A DNA stretch of 64,000 nucleotides from NCBI GenBank assembly GCA_017619375.1, contig JAFZSL010000026.1, positions 85,355-149,354 on the forward strand. Direction: 5' to 3'. The notes under the pieces are model-generated. The model searched no databases and was not told the origin of the DNA. It was given only the letters and a program-made list of their open reading frames with translations. Below are positions 17,358-25,112 of the stretch, piece after piece. The DNA is from Prevotella sp. (lineage in GTDB: Bacteria; Bacteroidota; Bacteroidia; Bacteroidales; Bacteroidaceae). How positions within the stretch are numbered: position 1 is the stretch's first letter; every line of letters begins with the position of its first letter. The position numbers were made by a program, and so were the translations under genes.

Positions 17358-19412
17358 CTATTTGATCATGTCGACCGACCTTTTGAGGAAAGCTGCGAGT
17401 GCGGCACCTTTCAGCATGCCGTTCTGCAGCAAGGCAAGGTCGATCAATTGATGGATGACATCGTTGCCTTTGGCGTGGTCGGAGACGATTTGCTTCTTTT
17501 TCTCGTTCTCTTCACGCACTTTCTTCTCCGTGTCAGCCACGTCGTCCTTCTCTTCTTGGGTCACCTCTTCTGGTTTTTTCTTCTCTTGTTCTTGGTGCAA
17601 GATGGCAAGACGTGCCTCCAAACCTTTGATCTCAGCTTTCACAGGTTTGAGCGCTTCTGCACAACCGGCATTTTCTTCATCAAGGACACGTTTGACAAGC
17701 GGGTGGTCGCTGTTGAGCACCATGCTGTAGGTGTCGGGCATTTCCCCGTAGAAAGCCATGCCGCTCTGATAACGGCTGATGTCCTTCATCCTTCTCATAT
17801 ATTCGCTCTGTGTGATGACCACCGGTTGGGTGTCTGCTCCAAGGGCTTGCACCTCGACATAGATGTTGGTCTTCTCCATGGCAGGGAGTTGTGAACGGAA
17901 GGCTTGTGACAGAATGTCAGTGTCCTCGTCGCTCAATTCACTCTCCTTTTTGTCCTCTTTGACAATGAGCCTGTCGATGACGTCGCCATCCACACGGGTG
18001 AAACGACTCTTTTCCAATTTCTGTTCCAGCATGGAAACCATTGGCGTGTCCAAGTCTCCATCCATGAGCAGAACGCTGTAGCCTTTTGCCTTGGCTGCCT
18101 CGATGTAGCTGTATTGGTCTTCCACATTGTTGGCATAGAGATACACCAATGTGTCGTTCTTGTCGGTCTGGTTCTCCTTGATAAGTGTGGCGTATTCCTC
18201 ATAAGTGAAATACTTGCCTTCGGTGTCCTTCAGCAGGGCAAAGTCCTTGGCGCGGTCATAGAAGTCTTCTTGTGAAAGCATTCCATAATTGATGAATATC
18301 TTCAAGTCATCCCATTTCGACTCATAGTCCTTGCGGTCATCCTTGAAAATGCTGTTGAGGCGGTCGGCAACCTTCTTGGTGATGTAGGTGGATATCTTCT
18401 TCACGTTGGCGTCGCTCTGAAGATATGAACGGCTGACGTTGAGGGGGATGTCGGGCGAGTCGATTACACCATGCAACAAGGTGAGGAATTCAGGAACGAT
18501 GCCTTCAACCTGGTCGGTCACAAAGACCTGGTTGCAATAAAGCTGAATCTTGTTGCGCTGCAGGTCGATGTTTGATTTCACTCTTGGGAAATAGAGGATT
18601 CCTGTGAGGTTGAAGGGGAAATCAACGTTCAAATGAATCCAGAAGAGAGGCTCGTCCTGCATGGGATAGAGCTTGCGGTAGAATGTCTTGTAGTCTTCAT
18701 CGGAAAGCGAACTGGGGGATTTTGACCACATTGGCTCGGAGTCATTGATGATGTTGGCTTCATCGGTATCCACTTGTTTGCCATCCTTCCATTCAGTCTT
18801 CTTGCCGAAGGCGATGGGCACGGGCATGAACTTGCAATACTTGTCAAGCAAGCCTTGGATTTTCTCTTTCTCAAGGAATTCTTTGCAATCTTCTGCCAAA
18901 TGGAGGATGATGTCACTGCCGCGCTCTTCCTTCTCTGTTTCAGTGATTTCATATTCCGGACTTCCGTCGCAGCTCCATTTCACAGCGACTGCATCATCCT
19001 TGTAGCTTTTCGTCACGATCTCCACCTTGTCGCTCACCATGAACGCGCTGTAGAAACCAAGTCCGAAATGACCGATGATGGCGTTGGCGTTGTCCTTGTA
19101 CTTGTCAAGGAAATCATTTACGCCTGAGAAGGCGATCTGGTTAATGTATTTGTCTATCTCCTCGGCTGTCATACCTATGCCACGGTCGCTGAAGGTCAAC
19201 GTGCCTTTGGCGGCGTCAATGTTTACTTGTATGGTGAGGTCGCCCAAATCTCCTTTGAAATCGCCTCGCTCGGCCAAGGTCTTCAACTTTTGTGTGGCGT
19301 CTACGGCGTTGGACACCATCTCACGGAGGAAAATCTCATGGTCTGAATAAAGGAATTTTTTGATGACGGGAAATATGTTCTCCGTCGTCACTCCAATGTT
19401 GCCTTTTTGCAT
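17358..19412 (-). CDS. htpG: Molecular chaperone HtpG (Hsp90)
   Basis: The 684-residue bacterial Hsp90. The GHKL ATPase domain shows 'EMVSNAVDATQKL' (Glu and Asn for hydrolysis and Mg), 'FSDRGIGMTAEEID' and 'IIGHFGLGFYSAFMV'. The middle domain has 'RGSDIILHL', 'FPRVKSNIDLQRNKIQLYC' and 'NVSRSYLQSD'. The C-terminal dimerisation region carries a long Glu/Lys-rich insertion ('EQEKKKPEEVTQEEKDDVAD'), which makes the protein a little longer than the E. coli one (about 620 residues) and is usual in Bacteroidota. It acts in the cytosol on stress-damaged and specific client proteins. No heat-shock operator such as CIRCE was seen upstream. Single gene with its own terminator. Confidence 0.97.
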   Translation of the reverse strand: MQKGNIGVTTENIFPVIKKFLYSDHEIFLREMVSNAVDATQKLKTLAERGDFKGDLGDLTIQVNIDAAKGTLTFSDRGIGMTAEEIDKYINQIAFSGVNDFLDKYKDNANAIIGHFGLGFYSAFMVSDKVEIVTKSYKDDAVAVKWSCDGSPEYEITETEKEERGSDIILHLAEDCKEFLEKEKIQGLLDKYCKFMPVPIAFGKKTEWKDGKQVDTDEANIINDSEPMWSKSPSSLSDEDYKTFYRKLYPMQDEPLFWIHLNVDFPFNLTGILYFPRVKSNIDLQRNKIQLYCNQVFVTDQVEGIVPEFLTLLHGVIDSPDIPLNVSRSYLQSDANVKKISTYITKKVADRLNSIFKDDRKDYESKWDDLKIFINYGMLSQEDFYDRAKDFALLKDTEGKYFTYEEYATLIKENQTDKNDTLVYLYANNVEDQYSYIEAAKAKGYSVLLMDGDLDTPMVSMLEQKLEKSRFTRVDGDVIDRLIVKEDKKESELSDEDTDILSQAFRSQLPAMEKTNIYVEVQALGADTQPVVITQSEYMRRMKDISRYQSGMAFYGEMPDTYSMVLNSDHPLVKRVLDEENAGCAEALKPVKAEIKGLEARLAILHQEQEKKKPEEVTQEEKDDVADTEKKVREENEKKKQIVSDHAKGNDVIHQLIDLALLQNGMLKGAALAAFLKRSVDMIK

Positions 19413-19588
19413 GTCGTTATTGTTTTATATGTTGTTGATGATTTTTGTCATTTCAGCCTTTTATCTGCAAATACCGTGCCAAAGAGCTGGTTTTCGCAAA
19501 TCCTATTTCTTCAATTTCAACAGGCTGGCTTTTTCCCTTCAATAAGTATAAAAAATCGAAAAAATAAAAAGATTTTTGCAAAATACTA

Positions 19589-19618
19589 TTGGTTTTTCAT
19601 TTTTTTTGTTATATTTGC
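19589..19618 (+). promoter_or_regulatory. Promoter of a short transcript between htpG and pepD
   Basis: TTG (19589-19591), 18 bases, then TATATTTGC (19610-19618), a full -7 match inside an AT-rich tract. Transcription is expected near 19624. No annotated-size gene follows on this strand for 1.9 kb. Confidence 0.6.
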
Positions 19619-19668
19619 AACAAAATAATTGTGACGCCATTAAATCTAAGAGCATTGCTATCGTGGTG

Positions 19669-19761
19669 ATGATGAAAATACGACATTCATCCTATATTTA
19701 TAATAAGGTGGAACCACAGAAGATGCCATGGCGTCCAACGTTAATGGTTGATTCTTTATAA
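19669..19761 (+). CDS. Possible 30-residue peptide inside the candidate small RNA
   Basis: ATG-ATG start, 30 codons, TAA stop. The peptide is basic and Pro/Met-rich with a '..KVEPQKMPWRPTL..' core. No Shine-Dalgarno is needed in this phylum. Its 3' half overlays both competing RNA stem partners. It may equally be a chance ORF. Confidence 0.3.
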   Translation: MMKIRHSSYIYNKVEPQKMPWRPTLMVDSL

Positions 19762-19796
19762 CATATTTGTTCAATAGGTAGTTTTTTGAAAGGTAT

Positions 19797-19840
19797 GCCC
19801 CGGCTACAGTAGTGATACTATTGGTCGGGGCCTTTGTTTT
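19797..19840 (+). terminator. Terminator of the short transcript
   Basis: GCCCCG (19797-19802) pairs with CGGGGC (19826-19831), with a smaller AGTA/TACT stem inside the loop, followed by CTTTGTTTT. Confidence 0.65.
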
Positions 19841-19870
19841 AGGCGGATTTTGAAGCCGTCCTTTGTTATG

Positions 19871-19898
19871 AAAAAACCTGCCTCTCTGGGAGGCAGGT
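19871..19898 (-). terminator. Terminator of pepD
   Basis: ACCTGCCTC (19877-19885) pairs with GAGGCAGGT (19890-19898); on the minus strand the hairpin ends in TTTTTT. It starts 16 bases after the pepD stop. Confidence 0.8.
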
Positions 19899-19913
19899 CT
19901 CACCATTAATCAA

Positions 19914-21365
19914 TTATTCTATGGATTTCAGGATTTCCAGCAAATGATCCCATACCATCTGCACTGTGGGAATGAGCAAACGTTCGTCGGGGGAGTGGAC
20001 ACCACGAAGGGTGGGACCGAACGATACCATGTCCATATTGGGATAACGCTCGGAGAAAAGACCACACTCCAAACCTGCATGGATACCCAAGACCTTCGGG
20101 TCCTTGCCAAACAATTTTCTGTAGGTGTCTACCACGAATTTGGTCAATTTGCTATTGGGATTCATCTTCCAAGCCGGATATCCGTCACTTTGTTCCACCT
20201 CGGCACCTGCCAATTGGAACAACGCCTTCACGGTGTTGGCCATGTTGCGAAGGTTGCTCATCACGTTGGAGCGTTGACTGGCGACGATGGTCATCGACTC
20301 GTCGCTGCTTTGCACACTGGCCACATTGCTGCTGGTCTCCACCAACCATGATATTTCTTCATCCTGACACATGGACAGCACGCCGTTGTCGAGGGCTTGC
20401 AGGGAGCGGATGATGCGTGTGGAGACGTCGGCAGGCAGCACCGGCTGGGCCTCTGTGCTCTCCATGGCAAATTCCATGGCGGTGTCGGTCACATGGTATT
20501 CCTCTTCCACGTCCGAAGCAAAAATGTTCCATGCGGCTTTCACCTCTTCTTTCTTATCGGAAGGCACACTGAACACAACGGCGCCATCGCGAGGGATGGC
20601 ATTGTGCATCTTGCCGGAATTGAAGCAGGCCAGACGAACACCGTATTGCTCGTTGATGGTGTAAAGGAAGCGTGCAAGAATCTTGATGGCGTTGGCCCGC
20701 TTCTTGTTGATGTCATCGCCCGAATGGCCGCCACATAATCCCTTCAGCGTAGCTTTCAAGAAGAATTGGTCGGTTGGAGCGTTTTCCCTGGCATAAGTGA
20801 AACGGGCATGGGTGGTGATGCCACCGGCGCACGATACGAAAATCTGCCCTTCATCTTCGGAGTCGAGGTTGATGAGCATGTCGCCTGTCATGAAACCTGC
20901 TTGTAAGCCGAAGGCGCCGGTCAGACCAGTTTCCTCATCCACGGTGAAGAGACATTCTATGGGACCATGGGCAATGTCGTCGCTGTCGAGCAGCGCCAAT
21001 TCCATGGCTACACCTATGCCATCGTCAGCACCCAATGTGGTTCCTTTGGCTCTCAACCACTCACCATCCACATAGGTCTCTATCGGGTCGGTCTCGAAAT
21101 TGATGTCCACATCCACCAATTTGTCACATACCATGTCCATATGGCTTTGCAACACTACGGTTGGGCGATTCTCATAACCTGGAGTGGCGGGCTTGCTGAT
21201 AAGCACGTTGCCTGTCTCGTCGACTTTGGTTTCAAGACCACGTTGCTTGCCGAAGTCCAACAGGTAGGCTATCATTTTCTCCTCATGCTTGGAAGGGCGG
21301 GGGATCGAGTTGATTTTGGCAAATTGCTCGAAAACACGCCGTGGGGTCAGTTCTGTATTCTCCAT
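19914..21365 (-). CDS. pepD: Aminoacyl-histidine dipeptidase (M20 family)
   Basis: PepD hydrolyses dipeptides such as beta-alanyl- or aminoacyl-histidine in the cytosol. The 483 residues match the family length. Metal-site and catalytic motifs of clan MH are present: 'VVLQSHMDMVCDK' (first His/Asp), 'GTTLGADDGIGVAMEL' (bridging Asp), 'FTVDEETGLTGA' (catalytic and metal Glu), 'LINLDSED', and the C-terminal 'GIHAGLECGLFSERYP' with its His. The lid domain between them is complete. No signal peptide. It is transcribed alone, away from the small membrane protein gene; its -7 box at 21509-21517 lies within the leader region of that divergent gene. Confidence 0.95.
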   Translation of the reverse strand: MENTELTPRRVFEQFAKINSIPRPSKHEEKMIAYLLDFGKQRGLETKVDETGNVLISKPATPGYENRPTVVLQSHMDMVCDKLVDVDINFETDPIETYVDGEWLRAKGTTLGADDGIGVAMELALLDSDDIAHGPIECLFTVDEETGLTGAFGLQAGFMTGDMLINLDSEDEGQIFVSCAGGITTHARFTYARENAPTDQFFLKATLKGLCGGHSGDDINKKRANAIKILARFLYTINEQYGVRLACFNSGKMHNAIPRDGAVVFSVPSDKKEEVKAAWNIFASDVEEEYHVTDTAMEFAMESTEAQPVLPADVSTRIIRSLQALDNGVLSMCQDEEISWLVETSSNVASVQSSDESMTIVASQRSNVMSNLRNMANTVKALFQLAGAEVEQSDGYPAWKMNPNSKLTKFVVDTYRKLFGKDPKVLGIHAGLECGLFSERYPNMDMVSFGPTLRGVHSPDERLLIPTVQMVWDHLLEILKSIE

Positions 21366-21423
21366 CTCTTTTCTTCTTTTTAATTACATTAGGGTATAAA
21401 TTGTTAAAACTTGTGCTTTATTT

Positions 21424-21455
21424 TTTGAAATTAGCGATGTTTATATTAACTTTGC
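21424..21455 (+). promoter_or_regulatory. Promoter of the small membrane protein/OmpH-like run
   Basis: TTTG (21424-21427), exactly 19 bases, TAACTTTGC (21447-21455): a perfect -33/-7 pair. Transcription near 21462. Confidence 0.75.
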
Positions 21456-21464
21456 AGCGTTTTA

Positions 21465-21510
21465 GCGGTTACCTGCAACATAAGACGCAACATATGCCCT
21501 TATAGACCGC
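21465..21510 (+). other. 5' leader hairpin
   Basis: At the very 5' end of the expected transcript, GCGGT (21465-21469) pairs with ACCGC (21506-21510), and ATAAG (21480-21484) pairs with CTTAT (21499-21503) inside it. It could protect the 5' end or regulate; the stems are short, so this is tentative. Confidence 0.35.
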
Positions 21511-21517
21511 AAAGATA
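21509..21517 (-). promoter_or_regulatory. Promoter -7 box for pepD
   Basis: Minus-strand TATCTTTGC, a full match. It gives a pepD leader of about 135 bases and overlaps the transcribed leader of the divergent gene, so the two transcripts share about 40 bases of complementary sequence. Confidence 0.5.
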
Positions 21518-21524
21518 ATAATAA

Positions 21525-21749
21525 ATGACGGAAATTCTCATCTCAAGCGTGTTAATAATTGCTATCGCGATGTTGTTGCTGTCTGTGAAGGTGATTTTCA
21601 AGAAAAACGGCTCGTTCACATCCCAACATATTCACGACAGTGAAGCCATGCGCGAAAGGGGGATTCATTGTGTCATCGACCAAGACCGCGAGCAACGGGA
21701 GAAGAGACAAGCCGTCAGTGAAAAGTCAAGAACAAACCAAAATACATAA
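21525..21749 (+). CDS. Small single-pass membrane protein
   Basis: A 74-residue protein with one hydrophobic helix (residues 4-25) followed by a polar tail ('NGSFTSQHIHDSEAMRERGIHCVIDQDREQREKR'). Small proteins of this form, with a helix and a short charged tail containing a single Cys and an 'N..F.S.HI..S.AMRERGI' stretch, are widespread in Bacteroidota, and I recall no assigned function. It lies nine bases before the OmpH-like lipoprotein gene and is clearly co-transcribed with it. A link to outer-membrane protein handling is therefore possible, but only by context. Confidence 0.75.
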   Translation: MTEILISSVLIIAIAMLLLSVKVIFKKNGSFTSQHIHDSEAMRERGIHCVIDQDREQREKRQAVSEKSRTNQNT

Positions 21750-21758
21750 TAATTAGTA

Positions 21759-22397
21759 ATGAACAAGAAAAATCTTTTCCGCACCATGGCCATTGCCTCT
21801 GTGGCAGCTTTGGCCTTGAGTTCCTGTAATGATTCAAACAAGATGGATGACAAACCAGAAAAGGTGGCTGCACAAACTTCCGCACCTGGCTCTTTGAGGA
21901 TTGCATACATCGAGGTGGACTCCATCATGAGCCAGTATGAGTTCTGCAAGGAATACTCAAAAATCCTTGAGAAGCGTAGCAACAACATCCAAAACGAACT
22001 TGCAGGACAAGAGAAGAATCTGGCCGCAGCTGCTCAGAGTTTCCAGAACAAATTGCAAAACAATGGCTTCACCTCAGAGCAAGAGGCCAAGAATCAGCAA
22101 GCTGCACTCCAGCGTCAGAATGAAAATTTGGAGGCCACTCGCATGAAACTAACTCAGTCTTTCCAAGAGGAAACTGATAAGTTCAACAAGGCTCTCCATG
22201 ACAGTTTACAGCATTATCTTGAACAATACAACAAGGACAAGAAATTCTCCATGATTCTCGCCAAGTCTGGTGACAATATCCTTTATGCCGACAAGGCTCT
22301 TGACGTCACAGCTGAAGTGATCGCTGGCCTCAATAAGGCATATAAGAGCAAGCCCAGCGAGAAGAGCAGTGCCAAGACCGAAGAAAAAGAAAAATAG
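21759..22397 (+). CDS. OmpH/Skp-like periplasmic chaperone, lipoprotein form
   Basis: A 212-residue lipoprotein. The signal peptide ends in a lipobox 'LALSSC' (Cys23), so the mature protein is membrane-anchored. After 'SLRIAYIEVDSIMSQYEF' comes a long Gln/Asn/Glu-rich coiled coil ('NELAGQEKNLAAAAQSFQ', 'QAALQRQNENLEATR'), then 'KKFSMILAKSGDNILYADKALDVT'. This is the Skp/OmpH pattern: beta core, helical tentacles, beta core. Skp holds unfolded outer-membrane proteins in the periplasm. Attachment by lipid is frequent in Bacteroidota members. Its tail is Lys/Glu/Ser-rich. Second gene of a two-gene run ended by the terminator at 22417. Confidence 0.85.
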   Translation: MNKKNLFRTMAIASVAALALSSCNDSNKMDDKPEKVAAQTSAPGSLRIAYIEVDSIMSQYEFCKEYSKILEKRSNNIQNELAGQEKNLAAAAQSFQNKLQNNGFTSEQEAKNQQAALQRQNENLEATRMKLTQSFQEETDKFNKALHDSLQHYLEQYNKDKKFSMILAKSGDNILYADKALDVTAEVIAGLNKAYKSKPSEKSSAKTEEKEK

Positions 22398-22416
22398 AAG
22401 TCATCATTTTTAAACA

Positions 22417-22446
22417 AGGTGCCGAACTTTTTGCGGCACCTTTTTA
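22417..22446 (+). terminator. Terminator after the OmpH-like gene
   Basis: AGGTGCCG (22417-22424) pairs with CGGCACCT (22434-22441), followed by TTTTT. Confidence 0.85.
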
Positions 22447-22459
22447 TTTTCCACGACGT

Positions 22460-23098
22460 ATGAACAGGAAACAACGTTACGCATTCATCCTCGATTATTT
22501 CCGTCGGCAAATGCCTGAAGTAGGTACGGAACTGCATTTCGATTCGCCTTTCCAACTGCTTGTGGCCACTATTCTAAGTGCTCAATGCACAGACAAAAGG
22601 GTTAACGAAGTGACACCGGCCTTGTTCCTGCGTTTTCCCGATGCCATGTCGATGGCGGTGGCAGGGGAAGATGAAATATACAATTATGTAAGCAGCGTCT
22701 CATATCCCAATGCCAAATCACGACATTTGGCTGCCATGGCGCGTTTGTTGATGGAAGAATTCAATGGCGTCGTGCCTTCCGATCCCGACCAACTTACAAA
22801 GCTTCCTGGTGTGGGGAGGAAGACGGCAAATGTTGTCCAAGCTGTGGCTTTTGGAAAAGCTACCATGGCAGTGGACACCCACGTGTTTCGTGTCAGCAGA
22901 CGAATGGGATTGGTGGGGAAAAGCGACAACACACCCTTCAAAGTGGAAAAACAATTGATGAAAAACATTCCAGAAACCGACATCCCCAACGCACATCATT
23001 GGCTGTTGCTCCACGGAAGGTATGTATGCACCAGCAGGAAACCAAAATGTGCCAAATGCCCCTTCGACACCGTCTGTCCAAAAAATATTGAAAACTAA
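22460..23098 (+). CDS. nth: Endonuclease III
   Basis: Nth is the bifunctional DNA glycosylase/AP lyase that removes oxidised pyrimidines. The 212 residues hold the helix-hairpin-helix 'LPGVGRKTANVV' with the catalytic Lys, the catalytic Asp in 'MAVDTHVFRVSRRMGL', and the C-terminal [4Fe-4S] cluster loop with spacing Cys-x6-Cys-x2-Cys-x5-Cys ('CTSRKPKCAKCPFDTVC'). It follows the OmpH-like terminator by only 15 bases, so its promoter must overlap the terminator or it relies on read-through. DUF2461 follows 35 bases on. Confidence 0.97.
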   Translation: MNRKQRYAFILDYFRRQMPEVGTELHFDSPFQLLVATILSAQCTDKRVNEVTPALFLRFPDAMSMAVAGEDEIYNYVSSVSYPNAKSRHLAAMARLLMEEFNGVVPSDPDQLTKLPGVGRKTANVVQAVAFGKATMAVDTHVFRVSRRMGLVGKSDNTPFKVEKQLMKNIPETDIPNAHHWLLLHGRYVCTSRKPKCAKCPFDTVCPKNIEN

Positions 23099-23133
23099 AA
23101 AACTGGCTTGAAGAGCCAAAGAAAACCGACACC

Positions 23134-23814
23134 ATGAACACCCAACTCATCCTTTCCTTCCTTCGCGGCATCACCTCCAACAACAACCGCACCTGGTTCC
23201 AAGAACATCATGACGAATACCTCGCCGCAAAAGAGGAATTCGAGGCTTACGTGGCAAAAGCCATTGCACGCATAACAGAGTTCGACCCGTCCATCGCACA
23301 TCTCACCGTCAAGGACACCACTTATCGGTTCTATCGTGACACTCGATTCTCGCCCGACAAATCTCCTTATAAAAGACACCTGGGCGCATACATCGCCGCT
23401 CATGGAAAGAAAGCCTTCCATGGTGGATATTACATACATCTGGAACCAGACAATTGCATGCTTGCCTGCGGCACCTATTATCTGCCGATGAACATATTAA
23501 CCGCTTGCCGGAACGAAATCATGGCCAATTTGGAGGAATGGTTGAAAAGGGTGGAGAATCCACGATTCGCCCAGCTTTTCTCTCCGGGCAACGGTGGAGG
23601 TTTTGGCCTGGAACACCTGAAGACTTGTCCGGCAGGATTCCCACGCGACTTCTCCCACATCGAATACCTCCGCATGAAAGACTATTGTTGCTGGCACAAT
23701 GTGGATGAACATTTCTTCGACGGCGAGGACAGTTTGAATGGAATGGTGGAAATCTTTACCGCAGCCAAACCCATGATGGACTTTATCAACGCCGTTGTGG
23801 ATGATTATGAGTAA
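23134..23814 (+). CDS. DUF2461 (TIGR02453-type) family protein
   Basis: A 226-residue cytosolic protein of the DUF2461 family, recognised by 'FLRGITSNNNRTWFQEHHDEY..AKEEFEA', 'KDTTYRFYRDTRFSPDKSPYK' and 'GGYYIHLEPDNCMLACGTYYL'. The family is widespread in bacteria and fungi with no agreed activity. The conserved Arg/Asp/Lys block 'YRDTRFSPDKSPYK' looks like a binding site. No signal peptide or membrane segment. It lies 35 bases after nth in the same direction and ahead of ald, which has its own promoter. Nothing in the context defines its job. Confidence 0.85.
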   Translation: MNTQLILSFLRGITSNNNRTWFQEHHDEYLAAKEEFEAYVAKAIARITEFDPSIAHLTVKDTTYRFYRDTRFSPDKSPYKRHLGAYIAAHGKKAFHGGYYIHLEPDNCMLACGTYYLPMNILTACRNEIMANLEEWLKRVENPRFAQLFSPGNGGGFGLEHLKTCPAGFPRDFSHIEYLRMKDYCCWHNVDEHFFDGEDSLNGMVEIFTAAKPMMDFINAVVDDYE

Positions 23815-23860
23815 TTGGAAAAAAAATACATGAAAAAGTACAGCCATTCATTTTTTTTCA

Positions 23861-23869
23861 TATCTTTGC
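23861..23869 (+). promoter_or_regulatory. Promoter -7 box for ald
   Basis: TATCTTTGC, a full match, 39 bases ahead of the ald start; a clear TTTG at -33 is missing. Confidence 0.55.
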
Positions 23870-23908
23870 AACATCATCCAAGTTATTCAACTAAAAATCT
23901 GTAAGACT

Positions 23909-25015
23909 ATGAAAATTGGTATTCCAAAAGAAATCAAGAACAATGAGAACCGTGTTGGTATGACACCGGCCGGCGTGGCTGAGTTGGTAAGGCACGGACA
24001 TGAAGTCTTTGTGCAACATACGGCAGGCGAGGGGAGTGGATTCGCCGACGAGAAGTATGTAAAGGTGGGCGCCACCATACTCCCCTCCATTGAGGAAACC
24101 TATGCCGTATCAGATATGATTGTAAAGGTGAAAGAACCCATCGAGCCGGAATACAAGCTGGTAAAGAAAGGACAAGTGCTGTTCACCTATTTCCATTTCG
24201 CATGCGACCGACCGCTGACTGATGCGATGATAGAGGCGGGCGGTGTATGTGTGGCTTACGAAACTGTGCAGTTGCCCGACCGTTCTCTGCCGTTGCTCAT
24301 CCCCATGAGCGAGGTTGCAGGACGCATGGCCACCATCAATGGCGCCTACTACTTGCAAAAGACCAAGGGAGGCAAGGGAAAGCTCATCTGCGGTGTTCCC
24401 GGTGTAAAACCTGCCAAGGTGCTCGTATTAGGGGGAGGAGTCGTGGGACAGGCTGCCGCAAGGGTGGCTGCCGGCATGGGGGCGCAGGTCGTCATCACAG
24501 ACATCTCTCTTCCGCTTTTGCGCCATTTGGCCAATGTGATGCCTCGGAATGTCGTACCTGTTTACTCCAATCGGCACAACATCGAGCGTGAATTGCCTGA
24601 TGTGGACATCGTGGTGGGTTCCGTGCTCATTCCGGGTGACAAGGCACCACGCCTCATCACTCGCGACATGCTGAAGATGATGGAACCGGGAACGGTGATG
24701 GTCGACGTGGCTATCGATCAAGGTGGATGCTTTGAGACGTCACATCCCACCACCCATTCCGACCCTGTATATGAGGTGGACGGCATCCTGCATTATGCCG
24801 TTGCCAACATTCCCGGCGCGGTGCCTAATACGTCGACCATCGCCCTCACCAATGCCACTTTGAAATACGTCCTGGCTTTGGCTGACAAGGGATGGCGGCA
24901 GGCATGCAAGGATGACAAGGCTCTTTTCCAAGGCCTCAACATCGTGGAAGGGAAGGTCACTTTCAAGGCGGTTGCCGACGTGTTCGGTCTTGCCTATACG
25001 CCCGTAGAATTGTAG
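23909..25015 (+). CDS. ald: Alanine dehydrogenase
   Basis: Ald interconverts L-alanine + NAD+ + water and pyruvate + ammonium + NADH in the cytosol. The 368 residues are the usual length. Landmarks are the N-terminal 'MKIGIPKEIKNNENRVGMTP', substrate-site 'VKVKEPIEPEY' (Lys) and 'FTYFHFACDR' (catalytic His), the dinucleotide fold 'VLVLGGGVVGQAAARVAAGMGA', and 'VMVDVAIDQGGCFETS' with 'VANIPGAVPNTST'. In anaerobic gut or oral Bacteroidota it can serve alanine formation from ammonium and pyruvate, or alanine use as nitrogen source. Monocistronic, followed by a strong two-way terminator. Confidence 0.96.
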   Translation: MKIGIPKEIKNNENRVGMTPAGVAELVRHGHEVFVQHTAGEGSGFADEKYVKVGATILPSIEETYAVSDMIVKVKEPIEPEYKLVKKGQVLFTYFHFACDRPLTDAMIEAGGVCVAYETVQLPDRSLPLLIPMSEVAGRMATINGAYYLQKTKGGKGKLICGVPGVKPAKVLVLGGGVVGQAAARVAAGMGAQVVITDISLPLLRHLANVMPRNVVPVYSNRHNIERELPDVDIVVGSVLIPGDKAPRLITRDMLKMMEPGTVMVDVAIDQGGCFETSHPTTHSDPVYEVDGILHYAVANIPGAVPNTSTIALTNATLKYVLALADKGWRQACKDDKALFQGLNIVEGKVTFKAVADVFGLAYTPVEL

Positions 25016-25055
25016 GCTCTATCCAACAAGCATATTGAAAGAGCAACCATCAACA

Positions 25056-25093
25056 AAAGGCAGGTTTTTGACATCATTCAAAAACCTGCCTTT
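25056..25093. terminator. Bidirectional terminator between ald and the GH43 gene
   Basis: AAAGGCAGGTTTTTGA (25056-25071) and its perfect complement (25078-25093): a 16-bp stem with a 6-base loop and T-rich tracts on either strand, placed between convergent genes. Confidence 0.85.
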
Positions 25094-25112
25094 CATTTGT
25101 ACTTGGATTCCA

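Larger units (their letters stand above)
19624..19840 (+). ncRNA. Candidate small RNA or leader-peptide transcript, about 215 nt
   Basis: The segment runs from a strong promoter to a rho-independent terminator with no gene after it, so it is a complete transcription unit by itself. Two pairings compete for the same 5' bases: GACGCCAT (19633-19640) is a perfect complement of ATGGCGTC (19728-19735), and CCATTAA (19637-19643) is a perfect complement of TTAATGG (19741-19747). A small GTGG-AA-CCAC hairpin (19708-19717) lies inside. A 30-codon ORF (19669-19761) covers the 3' partners, so translation would affect which stem forms. It could be a regulatory sRNA, a dual-function RNA or a mini-gene. 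I cannot match it to 6S, SRP, RNase P or tmRNA. The rest of the 500-base gap (19413-19913) is AT-rich with nothing else evident. Confidence 0.45.

Noticed and set aside
19701-19840. T-box riboswitch in the 19.6-19.84 kb transcript (AGGTGGAACCAC followed by a terminator)
   Set aside because: The motif only partly resembles the T-box sequence, is too far from the terminator, lacks a specifier stem and has no amino-acid gene downstream. T-boxes are not expected in this phylum.
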